Shown: positions 44,363 through 53,277 of the stretch, piece after piece
Position numbering within the stretch: the stretch's first letter is position 1
How the letters are laid out: each line of letters opens with the position of its first letter
Assembly (NCBI GenBank): GCA_946478985.1
Contig: CAMLDZ010000001.1
Coordinates: 1 to 64,000, forward strand
Direction of reading: 5' to 3'
DNA from: an uncultured Solimonas sp.
Lineage (GTDB): Bacteria > Pseudomonadota > Gammaproteobacteria > Nevskiales > Nevskiaceae
DNA length: 64,000 nucleotides
Position numbers and translations under genes: made by a program
The notes under the pieces: model-generated
Databases searched by the model: none
Seen by the model: only the letters and a program-made list of their open reading frames with translations
What the model was told of the DNA's origin: nothing

Positions 44363-45285
44363 TGCTGCGCCTGGCCATCCACGGCGGCGCCGGCGAGCTC
44401 GACGCCGGTCATGTCGACACGCGCGCCGAGCGCGAGGCACTGCAGCGCATCGCCGCAGAGGGCTGGCAACGCCTGCAAGCCGGCGATCCGGCGCTCGATG
44501 TCGCCGAGCTGCTGGTGCTGCGGCTTGAGGAATGCCCGCTGTTCAACGCAGGCGTCGGCGCGGTGCTGAGCAGCGACGGCCAGCCGGAACTCGATGCCGG
44601 CATCATGGATGGCCGCGACCGCCGCTACGGCGCGGTGGCCGGCGTCACGCGCGCCAAAAGCCCGGTGCGGCTCGCGCGTGCCGTGATGGAGCGCACCGCG
44701 CAGACCTTCTACGCCGGCAGCGGCGCCGATCGTCTCAATGCCGAGCTGGGCCTGGACTGCGTGACGCCGGACTACTTCGTGATTCCGCTGCGCCAGCAGC
44801 AGCTGCGCGAGGCCCAGGCCCGCGGCATCGTCACGCTTGATCACGATCGCGGTCACCGGCAAGGCGGCGACAGCGCCGGCTTCGGCACCGTCGGTGCCGT
44901 GGTGCGCGATGCGCGCGGCCACCTGGCCGCGGCGACCAGCACCGGCGGCATGACCAACAAGCCGCCCGGCCGCGTCGGCGACACGCCGATTCCCGGCGCC
45001 GGCACCTTCGCCGACGACCGCAGCGCGGCGGTGTCGTGCACCGGCACCGGCGAGAGTTTCATGCGCGCCGGCTTCGGCTTTGCCGTCGATGCGGCGCTGC
45101 GCTATCGCGGCCTGGGCCTCGCGCAGGCCTGCGACGAGGCGCTGCAGACCGTGCGCGACTACGGCGGCCGCGGCGGCTGCATCGCCGTCGATTGCCGCGG
45201 CGAACTGCATCTGGCGTTCAACGCGCAGGCGATGTTCCGCGCCTGGATCGGCGCCGACGGCCAGCTACGGGTTGGTGTCGGCTAA
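44362..45285 (+). CDS. Isoaspartyl peptidase/L-asparaginase (type 2 Ntn hydrolase)
   Basis: The 307-residue protein has the opening HGGAG (7-11), NAGVGAVLSSDG, and the autoprocessing site in DSAGFGTVGAVV where Thr176 becomes the N-terminal nucleophile. Later STGGMTNKPPGRVGDTPIPGAG is the conserved substrate loop. It matches IaaA, which removes isoAsp residues from peptides and hydrolyses asparagine in the cytoplasm or periplasm; no signal peptide is seen. It starts within a TGATG overlap of the redoxin gene, and its end overlaps the cyclase gene by 21 bases. Confidence 0.94.
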   Translation: MLRLAIHGGAGELDAGHVDTRAEREALQRIAAEGWQRLQAGDPALDVAELLVLRLEECPLFNAGVGAVLSSDGQPELDAGIMDGRDRRYGAVAGVTRAKSPVRLARAVMERTAQTFYAGSGADRLNAELGLDCVTPDYFVIPLRQQQLREAQARGIVTLDHDRGHRQGGDSAGFGTVGAVVRDARGHLAAATSTGGMTNKPPGRVGDTPIPGAGTFADDRSAAVSCTGTGESFMRAGFGFAVDAALRYRGLGLAQACDEALQTVRDYGGRGGCIAVDCRGELHLAFNAQAMFRAWIGADGQLRVGVG

Positions 45286-46578
45286 GGCGTAGCGCGGCAC
45301 GGCGCCGACGAAGCCCTTGACCGGTGCCGCCTCGCGCGCTGTCAGCACCACTCCGCCGGTTTGCGCCGCGGTGCCCGCGTCCACCAGGATCTCGCCGTTC
45401 TGCGCCTGCTCGCAGAGCCGGCAGGCGAGGTTCACCGGCGAACCGACCGCGGTGTATTCCAGCCGCGAATTCGGACCGATCACCCCGACGGTGACCGTGC
45501 CGGTGGCAATGCCGATGCCGATGCCCAAGGGGTGCGCCGCATCGCCCCGGCGCTGCGCCAGCGCCAGGCCGCCGCTGCGGATGCGCCGCGCCAGTTCGAG
45601 CGCGCGCCGCGCATGATCCGGCACCGGCAGCGGTGCGCCGACCAGGATCAGCACGCCGTCGCCGGCGAAGTCCTTGATCGTCGCGCCATGCTCGGCGACC
45701 GCCGCGCCGACTTCGTCGTAGTACTCGCGCAGGACCTGCAGCACTTGCGATGAGGCTTGCGCGGCTGCGAACGGCGTGAAGCCGCGCAGATCGCAGCAGA
45801 CGATGCTGATTTCACGCTGGCTTTCCTGCATCGCCCGCCGCAAGCCCTGCTCCGCGACCAGGCGCACGACGTCGGCCGAGAGGAAGCGTGCGAGGAACTG
45901 GCCGCGCTGGCCCTGCAGCACGTGGTAATGCGTGGCGCCGATGAAGAAGATGATCTCGCCCAGCGCAACCGAGACCGCCGCCAGATCGGCCGGCAGGATC
46001 AGGCCGGCGATCAGGAACGGTCCGGCGAGCGCCATCGCCAGCACGCGAATGGTCTCGCCGCGATCCGGCCGCCGCCTCAGCAGCAGGCCGATGCCCACCA
46101 TTGCGCTCAGCATCGCGTAGACCATCGGCGTCGCGAACAGCCAGAAGCCGGCACTGGCCAGCTGCTGCGGATGCGTGCCGGCGCGCAGGAAGGCCTGGCT
46201 GCGCAGCTCCGGCCATAGCAGCGAGAACAGCCCGTACAGCAGCGCCGCGACCTGGCCGCTGCGCAGCGCCATATCGCCGAAGCGTGTGTCGAGCGGCACA
46301 CGGACCGGCACCGTGCGACGCACGCGCAGAATCCAGTCGAGCAAGGCGATCACCGCCAGCGCCTCGGGCAGCGCGAACCACGCGGTCCACACGGGCGACG
46401 CCCGCCCGCTCTGCCAGACCGTCTCGACGACGATATTGAGATAGATCGATAGGCCGACCGCGGCAAAGCCCAGCGCCAGTGCCCGCGATGCCGGTGAACG
46501 GCGGTCCGCCGACAGAAACGCCAGGCCGATGCCGAGCGCGACCAGGGCGACGACGATGCTGGCGCTGTGCGCGAGCAT
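45265..46578 (-). CDS. Membrane class III adenylate cyclase
   Basis: The 437-residue protein has about seven transmembrane helices (residues 1-225) and a C-terminal class III cyclase domain. Metal Asp residues are in CCDLRGFTPFA and KDFAGDGVLILVG, the latter with the Lys that favours ATP, and EYTAVGSPVNLACRL is the conserved catalytic end. The membrane part resembles a 7TM sensor module of unknown ligand. The ATG at 46578 is four bases beyond the antiporter stop, so the two genes are co-transcribed. An upstream start is possible but the N-terminal helix begins here. Confidence 0.88.
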   Translation of the reverse strand: MLAHSASIVVALVALGIGLAFLSADRRSPASRALALGFAAVGLSIYLNIVVETVWQSGRASPVWTAWFALPEALAVIALLDWILRVRRTVPVRVPLDTRFGDMALRSGQVAALLYGLFSLLWPELRSQAFLRAGTHPQQLASAGFWLFATPMVYAMLSAMVGIGLLLRRRPDRGETIRVLAMALAGPFLIAGLILPADLAAVSVALGEIIFFIGATHYHVLQGQRGQFLARFLSADVVRLVAEQGLRRAMQESQREISIVCCDLRGFTPFAAAQASSQVLQVLREYYDEVGAAVAEHGATIKDFAGDGVLILVGAPLPVPDHARRALELARRIRSGGLALAQRRGDAAHPLGIGIGIATGTVTVGVIGPNSRLEYTAVGSPVNLACRLCEQAQNGEILVDAGTAAQTGGVVLTAREAAPVKGFVGAVPRYALADTNP

Positions 46579-46582
46579 GCCC

Positions 46583-48370
46583 TCAGTCGTCCGGCCGCGG
46601 CGGCGCGGCGTCGGCGCCACGCTCGGCCATGTCGGCGGCGAACAAGGCCTCCAGCTCCTGCGCGGCCTCGCGCGTCGTCTGCATCATCTGCTGGCGGTCG
46701 CGATGGACCTCGCGCTGGCGCTGCAAGGTCTGCTCGTCATGGCGGCGAAACAGCTCGATGCTGCGTCGCGCCGAGTCCTCACCATCGCCGAGCGCGATCA
46801 ACAGCTCGCGCGTCATCTCCAGCGACGAGAAATAGCTGCGGCGGATCACCCGGTCGACCCCGAGGTCCATCAGGCGCAAGGCGTGCTGACGATTGACCGC
46901 CGCGGCGAAGATGCGCAGATGCGGAAAGTTGCGACGCACAGTCTCGGCGGTGCGCAGCGAGGCTTCGATATCCGGAATGGCCAGCACGAACAGGTGTGCG
47001 CGCTCGGCCTGCGCCGCGCGCAGCAGATCGAGGCGGCTGGCATCGCCATAGAACACCTTGTTGCCGAACTGGCGGACGAAGTCGACATGCTCGAAATCCT
47101 TGTCGAGCACCGTGAAGGCGATGCGCTTGAGCCGCAGGATACGCGCAACGATCTGCCCAAAGGGCCCGAAACCGGCGATCAGGACCTGGTGCTCCTGCGG
47201 GCCGATCGCGTCGTACGGCCGCTGCTGCTTGCGCCGCCGCAGCCGCGCCTGCAACGCGAACAGCGGCGGCGTGGCGATCATCGTCAGCGTCACCACGATC
47301 ACCAGCAGCGTCGACGTCCGCTCGCTCATCACCCCGGCCGACACCGCCGCCGTGAACAGCACGAAGGCGAACTCGCCGCCTTGCGAGAGCGAGGCCGCCA
47401 GCGCGCCGGAGGCGTCGCCGTTGAGATGCGCGAGCCTGGCCACCAGCCACAGCACGACGGCCTTGACGGCCACGACACCGACCACGAGACCGGCGATCAG
47501 CAGCGGCTGTTCGAGCAACAGATTGAGATCGGCGCACATGCCGACGGCGATGAAGAACAGGCCGAGCAGCAGCCCCTTGAACGGCTCGATGTCGGCCTGC
47601 AGTTCGTGGCGGTATTCGGATTCCGACAGCAGCACCCCGGCGAGGAAAGCGCCCAGCGACATCGACAATCCGACCGCGTCCATCGCCAGCGCGGAGCCGA
47701 TGACGATCAGCAAGGCCGCGGCGTTGAACAGCTCCGGCGTGCGCGATTCGGCGACGCGCCGCATCACCGGCCGCAGCGCGAAGCGCCCGCCGAGCACCAC
47801 CACGAAGAACGCACCGAGCGTCTGCAGCGCCTTGATCAAGGCCTCGCCACCATCGGCACGATCGCCGCCGGTGGCCAGCAGCGGGATCAGCGCCAGAATC
47901 GGAATCACGCTGAGATCCTGGAACAGCAGGATGGCGAACGCGGTGCGGCCGTGGTGCGTGGTCAGTTCGTCGCGTTCGGCGAGCATCTGCAAGGCCAGCG
48001 CCGTCGACGACATCGCCAGGCCGAAGGCCGCGACGATCGCCAGCTTGGCGTCGACCCCGAGCGCGAGCGCCAGGCCGGCCAGCAGCGCCGTGGTCATCAG
48101 CACCTGCGCCGCGCCACTGCCGAACACCGAACGGCGCAAGGCCCATAGCCGGCTCGGCTGCAACTCCAGCCCGATGATGAACAGCAACAGGATCACGCCG
48201 AACTCGGCGAAATGCAGCACGCGCTCGGCATCGGCGATCAGGCCCAGGCCGGAGGGCCCGATGACGATGCCGGCGGCGAGATAGCCCAGTACGGCGCCGA
48301 GGCCCAGCTTGCGGAACAAGGGCACGAACAGCACCGCGGCGGCGAGGAACAGGGCGATATCAGCCAGCAT
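46583..48370 (-). CDS. KefB/KefC-type monovalent cation:proton antiporter (CPA2)
   Basis: The protein of about 595 residues has a CPA2 transport domain with around 12 helices, including HHGRTAFAILLFQDLSVIP and SSTALALQML, and a C-terminal TrkA-N domain with GFGPFGQIVARIL (nucleotide site) and KVFYGDASRLDLL. The family exchanges K+ or Na+ for H+, gated by glutathione adducts or NAD. ATG 48370 has GGAGG nine bases upstream; ATG 48376 is an alternative. It heads the transcript that also carries the cyclase. Confidence 0.92.
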   Translation of the reverse strand: MLADIALFLAAAVLFVPLFRKLGLGAVLGYLAAGIVIGPSGLGLIADAERVLHFAEFGVILLLFIIGLELQPSRLWALRRSVFGSGAAQVLMTTALLAGLALALGVDAKLAIVAAFGLAMSSTALALQMLAERDELTTHHGRTAFAILLFQDLSVIPILALIPLLATGGDRADGGEALIKALQTLGAFFVVVLGGRFALRPVMRRVAESRTPELFNAAALLIVIGSALAMDAVGLSMSLGAFLAGVLLSESEYRHELQADIEPFKGLLLGLFFIAVGMCADLNLLLEQPLLIAGLVVGVVAVKAVVLWLVARLAHLNGDASGALAASLSQGGEFAFVLFTAAVSAGVMSERTSTLLVIVVTLTMIATPPLFALQARLRRRKQQRPYDAIGPQEHQVLIAGFGPFGQIVARILRLKRIAFTVLDKDFEHVDFVRQFGNKVFYGDASRLDLLRAAQAERAHLFVLAIPDIEASLRTAETVRRNFPHLRIFAAAVNRQHALRLMDLGVDRVIRRSYFSSLEMTRELLIALGDGEDSARRSIELFRRHDEQTLQRQREVHRDRQQMMQTTREAAQELEALFAADMAERGADAAPPRPDD

Positions 48371-48461
48371 GACCATCGGCCTCCGCGCTTGCGCATATTT
48401 CGGCCACAAGTTCAGGCCGCATCCCAGATTCTCCGCTTAAGCCCTTGACTTGCTTTCAGAA

Positions 48462-48491
48462 TGCACTTGTTCTTAAATGTTTGCACTTATT
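48462..48491. repeat. Direct repeats upstream of the AbiEi-like gene
   Basis: TGCACTTGTT (48462-48471) and TGCACTTATT (48482-48491) are spaced by exactly 20 bases, two helical turns, 26 bp before the AbiEi-like ATG. TTGACT at 48445 is a possible -35 but the -10 is weak. AbiEi antitoxins bind repeats to repress their own operon, which fits here by analogy. Confidence 0.45.
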
Positions 48492-48516
48492 TGCGACTTT
48501 GCGCTGTTGCTCACAG

Positions 48517-49125
48517 ATGGACGAAACGTCCAAATCCGCCCGCATCTTACAGATGGCCCGGCAGCGCGGCGTCCTGCGACCCAAGGACCTCGCGCCGTAT
48601 GGTATTCAGGCGGAGTATCTGCGGCGGCTCTGCGAGCGCGGTCAACTCAAGAAGCTCGGCCGCGGCAGCTACGTGCCGGCGCAGAGCGAGCTGTCGCCGC
48701 AGTTGAGCCTGGCGCTGGTCGCGCGTGCGGTACCGGCGGGAGTGATCTGCCTGCAGTCGGCGCTGGCCTTCCATGGCCTGACGCCGGCCAATCCGCTGGA
48801 AGTGTCGGTGGCGATCGAGCGCCGCGCCGCCAAACCGCGCCTCGATTTCCCGCAGTTGCGTATTGCCCGGCTCGGCGGCGCAGCGTTCAGCGAGGGCATC
48901 GAGACCGCCGTTCTCGAAAGCGTCATCGTGCCGGTCTATACGCTGGAGAAAACCCTGGCGGACCTCTTCAAATTCCGCAACAAGATCGGCCCGCATATCG
49001 CGGTCGACGCGCTGCGGGCGGCACTGGCGCAGGACCGCGTCGACGTGAAGAAGCTCTGGCATTACGCACGGCTGTGCCGGGTCGAGCGCGTGATGAAACC
49101 CTATGTCGATGCCCTGCTGCATTGA
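48517..49125 (+). CDS. AbiEi-like antitoxin/transcriptional regulator, orphan
   Basis: The 202-residue protein has an N-terminal winged helix (RGVLRPKDLAPYGIQAEYLRRL, LKKLGRGSYVP) and a body with ICLQSALAFHGLTPANP and YTLEKTLADLFKFRNKIG, both as in AbiEi antitoxins of type IV toxin-antitoxin systems and related regulators. The expected partner, an AbiEii nucleotidyltransferase, is absent; downstream is pldA after 23 bp. The region of this gene is less GC-rich upstream. It may be an orphan repressor that has been recruited to another role, which is inference. Confidence 0.8.
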   Translation: MDETSKSARILQMARQRGVLRPKDLAPYGIQAEYLRRLCERGQLKKLGRGSYVPAQSELSPQLSLALVARAVPAGVICLQSALAFHGLTPANPLEVSVAIERRAAKPRLDFPQLRIARLGGAAFSEGIETAVLESVIVPVYTLEKTLADLFKFRNKIGPHIAVDALRAALAQDRVDVKKLWHYARLCRVERVMKPYVDALLH

Positions 49126-49148
49126 AGCCACACGGAGAACCCCGCCGC

Positions 49149-50069
49149 ATGAGATCGACGTCACGCGGGCTCAACGCGAGCCTGGGCCTGACCCTGCTGA
49201 TCGCCAGTGGTCTGGCCTGGGGCGACTCGCAACAGCCGCCGGAGCAGCCGCCCGCCATCGAGCGCACCGCGGTGCCCGCGGCCGATAGCGACGACCCGGC
49301 GCCGGCGACGCAGCCGAAATCGCTGTTCCGCAACCTCTATCGCGACACCGAGGAATTCACGCTGGTCAATGCGCGGCCGCGGCTGTCGTACCACAAGCCG
49401 ATGTACGTGCTGCCGGCCTCGTACAGCTCGCGCTATGACGGCAGCCAAAGCGAGTTCATCTTCCAGCTCAGCCTCAAGCTGCAGTTGTTCAAGAGCAACT
49501 TCTTCTTCGGCTACACGCAGCGCTCGTACTGGCAGATCTACAACGAGAGCGAGTCGCGCCCGTTTCGCGAGACCAACTACAACCCCGAGCTGTTCTACCG
49601 CTTCAAGCCCGAGCACGCGTTCTGTCCCGGCTGCGGACTCGACCTCGGCATCGAACATGAATCCAACGGCCGCGCTGTGCCCGAATCGCGTTCATGGAAC
49701 CGCACGTATCTGGCGGTCTACCGCGAGGGCGACAACCGTCTGCTGCATCTGCGCGCCTGGTACCGCATACCGGAAGACAGCAAGAAGACGCCGGACGATC
49801 CGAAGGGCGACGACAATCCGGACATCCATCGCTACTACGGCTACGGCGAGCTACGCGTGCAGCAGACCATCCGTGACACGCATATCGCGGCGGTGATGCT
49901 GCGCGGCAATCTCAACACCGGCAAGGGCGCGGTGGAGCTGAACTACAGCGTACCGCTCGGCGACTACCTCTACGCCAGCCTGTACGTGTTCAACGGTTAT
50001 GGCGAAACCTTGATCGACTACGACCGCAGCCTGACCCGCGCCGGCATCGGCCTGATGCTGGTGCGCTGA
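49149..50069 (+). CDS. pldA: PldA, outer-membrane phospholipase A
   Basis: The 306-residue protein matches OMPLA, a 12-strand beta-barrel hydrolase that acts when lipids reach the outer leaflet and on dimerising with Ca2+. The catalytic triad is H170, S172 (EHESNG) and N184 (SRSWNRTY), at the same spacing (2 and 14) as E. coli H142, S144 and N156. It has a signal peptide ending near GLAWG and a longer Pro/Ala-rich N-terminal spacer (residues 27-57) than the enterobacterial protein. It follows the AbiEi-like gene by 23 bp and may be co-transcribed. Confidence 0.95.
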   Translation: MRSTSRGLNASLGLTLLIASGLAWGDSQQPPEQPPAIERTAVPAADSDDPAPATQPKSLFRNLYRDTEEFTLVNARPRLSYHKPMYVLPASYSSRYDGSQSEFIFQLSLKLQLFKSNFFFGYTQRSYWQIYNESESRPFRETNYNPELFYRFKPEHAFCPGCGLDLGIEHESNGRAVPESRSWNRTYLAVYREGDNRLLHLRAWYRIPEDSKKTPDDPKGDDNPDIHRYYGYGELRVQQTIRDTHIAAVMLRGNLNTGKGAVELNYSVPLGDYLYASLYVFNGYGETLIDYDRSLTRAGIGLMLVR

Positions 50070-50099
50070 ACGCATTGGCGAAACGCCCCCACCACGAAA

Positions 50100-50122
50100 A
50101 ACGCCCGGACGAGCCGGGCGTT
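50100..50122 (-). terminator. Terminator of the S10-spc-alpha operon
   Basis: AACGCCCGG (50100-50108) pairs perfectly with CCGGGCGTT (50114-50122) over a 5-base loop. On the minus strand the stem runs into a T run (TTTTTCG), as expected after rplQ, which ends 22 bp away. It can also serve pldA on the other strand, though less well. Confidence 0.85.
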
Positions 50123-50144
50123 CCTTTGAATCTCACACTGCCGC

Positions 50145-50534
50145 TCAGGCGCTGACCGGCTCCGCCGTGCTCGGCTGCGGACGATCAACCAGCTCGACGT
50201 AGGCCATCGGCGCGTCGTCACCGGCGCGGAAGCCGCACTTGAGGATGCGCAGGTAGCCGCCCGGACGCGTCTTGTAGCGCGGGCCGATCTCATTGAACAG
50301 CTTGGTCACGGCCTCGCGATCGCGCAGGCGCGAGAAGGCGATGCGGCGGTTGTGCACCGAATCTTCCTTGGCGCGCGTGATCAGCGGCTCGGCGAGGCGA
50401 CGCAGTTCCTTCGCCTTCGGCAAGGTGGTCTTGATCAGGCCGTGCTCGAACAGCGCGACGGCGATCGCCTGCATCGTGGCTTTGCGGTGGCTGCTGGTAC
50501 GGCCGAACGTGCGGCCCGACATCTTATGACGCAT
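50145..50534 (-). CDS. rplQ: Ribosomal protein L17
   Basis: The 129-residue protein (127 in E. coli) opens [19 protein letters not shown], the L17 signature for a 23S rRNA-binding protein near the exit tunnel. Conserved [15 protein letters not shown] and [20 protein letters not shown] follow. It is the last gene of the operon, 23 bp after rpoA and before a terminator. The C-terminal extension past VELVDRP is poorly conserved. Confidence 0.98.
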   Translation of the reverse strand: MRHKMSGRTFGRTSSHRKATMQAIAVALFEHGLIKTTLPKAKELRRLAEPLITRAKEDSVHNRRIAFSRLRDREAVTKLFNEIGPRYKTRPGGYLRILKCGFRAGDDAPMAYVELVDRPQPSTAEPVSA

Positions 50535-50557
50535 GGCTTAAATTTCCTTCAAAAGCC

Positions 50558-51538
50558 TTAGGCCGGCACTTTCGGCGACGACCAGTTCTCGAGCTTCATG
50601 CCGAGATCCAGCTCGTGCGCGCGAAGCGCTTCCTTGATTTCGTTGAGCGACTTCTTGCCGAGGTTCGGCGTCTTCATCAGTTCCATCTCGGTGCGCTGCA
50701 CCAGATCACCGATGTAGTAGATGTTTTCCGCCTTCAGGCAGTTGGCCGAACGCACCGTCAGTTCCAGATCGTCGATCGGACGGAACAGGATGGGCGACAG
50801 TTCCTTCTTGCCCGGCGCCGCCGCGGTCTGCGCCGCCTCGGCTTCGAGGTCGACGAACACCGACAGCTGGTCACGCAGGATGCGCGCAGCCAGGCGCACG
50901 GCTTCCGCCGGCTCGATGCCGCCATTGGTGTCGACGTCGAGAATCAGCCGGTCGAGGTCGGTGCGCTGCGCAACGCGCGCACGCTCGACCGCATACGACA
51001 CGCGGCGGACCGGGCTGTAGCTCGCATCGAGCTTGAGCACGCCGACGCCGCGGGCGTCTTCTTCACGGATCGCGCTGACCGCCGGCACATAGCCACGGCC
51101 ACGAGTCACCTTGAGCGAGACATTGAGCTTGCCGCCGGTCAGATGCGCGAGCACCAGTTCCGGATTGACGATCTCCACATCGTGGTCGAGCTTGATATCG
51201 CCGGCGGTGACCGGACCCTTGCCCGACTTTTCCAGACGCAGCGTCGCTTCGTCGCGCGCATGCATGCGGATCGCGACGTTCTTGATGTTCAGCAGGATGT
51301 CGATGACATCTTCCTGCACACCTTCGATCGCGCTGTACTCGTGGACGACGCCGTCGATCTGCACTTCGGTGATCGCCGCGCCGGGAATCGACGACAGCAG
51401 GATGCGGCGCAGGGCATTGCCCAGCGTGTGACCGAAACCGCGTTCCATCGGCTCCAGCGCGACGCGAGCATGATTGGGAGACACCGTCTCCACATCGATC
51501 TGGCGCGGTTTGAGCAGGTCTGCGACAACGTTCTGCAT
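50558..51538 (-). CDS. rpoA: RNA polymerase alpha subunit
   Basis: The 326-residue protein (329 in E. coli) has an N-terminal dimerisation domain with [16 protein letters not shown] and a C-terminal domain with [18 protein letters not shown] that contacts UP elements and activators; the Arg of VRSANCLK corresponds to E. coli R265. An Ala/Glu linker ([10 protein letters not shown]) joins them. It follows rpsD by 54 bp in the usual alpha operon order. Confidence 0.99.
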   Translation of the reverse strand: MQNVVADLLKPRQIDVETVSPNHARVALEPMERGFGHTLGNALRRILLSSIPGAAITEVQIDGVVHEYSAIEGVQEDVIDILLNIKNVAIRMHARDEATLRLEKSGKGPVTAGDIKLDHDVEIVNPELVLAHLTGGKLNVSLKVTRGRGYVPAVSAIREEDARGVGVLKLDASYSPVRRVSYAVERARVAQRTDLDRLILDVDTNGGIEPAEAVRLAARILRDQLSVFVDLEAEAAQTAAAPGKKELSPILFRPIDDLELTVRSANCLKAENIYYIGDLVQRTEMELMKTPNLGKKSLNEIKEALRAHELDLGMKLENWSSPKVPA

Positions 51539-51592
51539 GATGGAACCTCTTAAGTTGCGGGATACGAACGGCGGGACTTCGAGGCGACCCGA

Positions 51593-52213
51593 TTACTTCG
51601 AGTACAACTCGACGACCAGCGCTTCGTTGATATCCGGCAGGATCTGATCGCGCGTCGGCACGGCCTTGAAGGTGCCCTTCAGCGCCTTCTCGTCGATCTC
51701 GACCCAGTCCGGAAAACCGGCCTGGCTGGCGATCGACAGTGCCTCGACGATGCGCGACTGCGAGCGGGCGCCTTCGTTGATCTGCACCACGTCGCCGGCC
51801 TTGACCTGATACGACGGGATGTTGACCAGCTTGCCGTTGACGGTGATCGACTTGTGCGACACCAGCTGGCGTGCTTCGGCGCGGGTGCGCGAGAAGCCGA
51901 GGCGGTAGACGACGTTGTCGAGACGCGACTCCAGCAGCTGCAGCAGCAGCAAGCCGGTCGAACCCTTCTTCGACGACGCCTTCAGGTAGTAGTTACGGAA
52001 CTGCTTTTCGAGCACGCCGTAGATCTGCTTGAGCTTCTGCTTCTCGCGCAACTGCAGCGCATAGTCAGACAGACGCGGCTTGACGGCACCATGCTGACCC
52101 GGACGGGTCTCCATGTTGCACTTGCTGTCGATCGAACGGGCGCGCGACTTCAGCAGCAGGTCGGTGCCGGCACGGCGGGACAGCTTGCACTTCGGACCAA
52201 TATAACGAGCCAT
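51593..52213 (-). CDS. rpsD: Ribosomal protein S4
   Basis: The 206-residue protein has the same length as E. coli S4, with [14 protein letters not shown] at the N-terminus and the S4 RNA-binding domain around [20 protein letters not shown]. It organises the 5' domain of 16S rRNA and in E. coli represses the alpha operon. The predicted rpsM leader here is only about 36 nt, so an E. coli-like S4 pseudoknot is not obvious. Confidence 0.99.
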   Translation of the reverse strand: MARYIGPKCKLSRRAGTDLLLKSRARSIDSKCNMETRPGQHGAVKPRLSDYALQLREKQKLKQIYGVLEKQFRNYYLKASSKKGSTGLLLLQLLESRLDNVVYRLGFSRTRAEARQLVSHKSITVNGKLVNIPSYQVKAGDVVQINEGARSQSRIVEALSIASQAGFPDWVEIDEKALKGTFKAVPTRDQILPDINEALVVELYSK

Positions 52214-52224
52214 GTGCGTTCCCC

Positions 52225-52626
52225 TTACACGCGGCGACGCTTCGCCGGGCGGACGCCGTTATGCGGAATCGGCGTGACGTCGGTGATGTTGGTGATCTTG
52301 AAGCCGGCGGCGTTGAGCGCACGGACGGCCGATTCGCGACCCGGGCCAGGGCCCTTGACGCGAACTTCCAGATTCTTGACGCCGTGTTCGGCGGCAGCCT
52401 GACCGGCCTTGTCGGCAGCGATCTGCGCAGCGAACGGCGTCGACTTGCGCGAGCCCTTGAAGCCGGCGGCACCCGCCGTGCTCCACGACAGGGTGTTGCC
52501 CTGGCGGTCGGTGATCAGAACGATCGTGTTGTTGAAGGAGGCGTGGATGAAGGCCACCGCATCGGTGACGTTCTTCTTGACCTTCTTGCGCTTGGCCGCG
52601 GCAGCGGCCTGGGACGGATTAGCCAT
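52225..52626 (-). CDS. rpsK: Ribosomal protein S11
   Basis: The 133-residue protein (129 in E. coli) has the S11 core [20 protein letters not shown] and the C-terminal [15 protein letters not shown], located in the platform of the small subunit near the mRNA exit. The N-terminal basic [11 protein letters not shown] is common. It begins 7 bp after rpsM and is followed by rpsD. Confidence 0.99.
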   Translation of the reverse strand: MANPSQAAAAAKRKKVKKNVTDAVAFIHASFNNTIVLITDRQGNTLSWSTAGAAGFKGSRKSTPFAAQIAADKAGQAAAEHGVKNLEVRVKGPGPGRESAVRALNAAGFKITNITDVTPIPHNGVRPAKRRRV

Positions 52627-52633
52627 CGATTAA

Positions 52634-53002
52634 TTAACCCTTCTTACCGGCAACGGTGCCGCGACGCGGGCCCTTGCGGGTCCGAGCGTTGGTGCGCGTG
52701 CGCTGGCCGCGAACCGGCAGGCCGCGACGATGACGCTGACCGCGGTACGAACCGAGATCGATCAGACGCTTGATGCTCATCGAGACTTCACGGCGCAGGT
52801 CGCCTTCGACGACGAACTTGCCGACCTCGGAACGCAGCTTTTCCAGCTCGCCTTCCGTCAGGTTGCGGATCTGCGCGGTCGGATCAATGCCGGCGCCGGC
52901 GCAAATCGCCTTGGCGCGCGTTGCGCCGATGCCGTAGATCGCCCGCAGGGCGATGACGGTGTGCTTCCTATCCGGGATGTTTACGCCCGCGATACGTGCC
53001 AT
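52634..53002 (-). CDS. rpsM: Ribosomal protein S13
   Basis: The 122-residue protein (118 in E. coli) starts [20 protein letters not shown], has the helix-hairpin-helix-like [12 protein letters not shown] and the basic C-terminus [20 protein letters not shown]. It contacts tRNA and L5 in the head of the 30S. It heads the alpha operon part, with a good promoter 43-71 bp upstream. Confidence 0.99.
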   Translation of the reverse strand: MARIAGVNIPDRKHTVIALRAIYGIGATRAKAICAGAGIDPTAQIRNLTEGELEKLRSEVGKFVVEGDLRREVSMSIKRLIDLGSYRGQRHRRGLPVRGQRTRTNARTRKGPRRGTVAGKKG

Positions 53003-53044
53003 GTGCTACCTCGACTCTCAATCCAACACGCGGAAAAGCCGCGC

Positions 53045-53073
53045 ATTATAGGGAAACTGTTCGGGCTCTACAA
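53045..53073 (-). promoter_or_regulatory. Promoter in front of rpsM
   Basis: On the minus strand TTGTAG (53068-53073) and a consensus TATAAT (53045-53050) lie 17 bp apart inside the 131-bp gap between rpmJ and rpsM. The start site would be about 36 nt before the rpsM ATG. It suggests that the alpha genes have their own promoter besides readthrough. Confidence 0.75.
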
Positions 53074-53133
53074 ACCCGCTTGACACCACTGCCGATCGGC
53101 CCGGCAGAACGTCCCTGCCGGCCGGAGCTGAAA

Positions 53134-53247
53134 TCAGCCCTGGCGCTGCTTGTGGCGCGGATCGGTGCAGAGCACGCGAACGACGCCGCTGCGGCGGACG
53201 ACTTTGCAGTTGCGGCAGATTTTCTTGACCGACGCACGGACTTTCAT
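53134..53247 (-). CDS. rpmJ: Ribosomal protein L36
   Basis: This small gene of 37 codons (E. coli L36 has 38) reads [20 protein letters not shown] and on, with the zinc ligands C11, C14, C27 and H33 (zinc-binding C+ form). It sits between secY (30-bp gap) and the rpsM promoter. Confidence 0.98.
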   Translation of the reverse strand: MKVRASVKKICRNCKVVRRSGVVRVLCTDPRHKQRQG

Positions 53248-53277
53248 GACGGTTCTCTTTAAAGATGCGACAGCGGT

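Noticed and set aside
48445..48478. TTGACT and TTAAAT as an abiEi promoter pair
   Set aside because: The spacer would be 22 bp; at 17 bp the -10 is a poor TGTTCT, so no promoter is called.
48477..49148. Extension of the PldA frame upstream through the AbiEi-like gene
   Set aside because: The pldA signal peptide starts at 49149; the upstream part overlaps the AbiEi-like gene in another frame and is not homologous to OMPLA.
53101..53121. A 7-bp hairpin after rpmJ as a possible terminator
   Set aside because: The stem has no following T run on the minus strand, and the promoter before rpsM explains the gap better.
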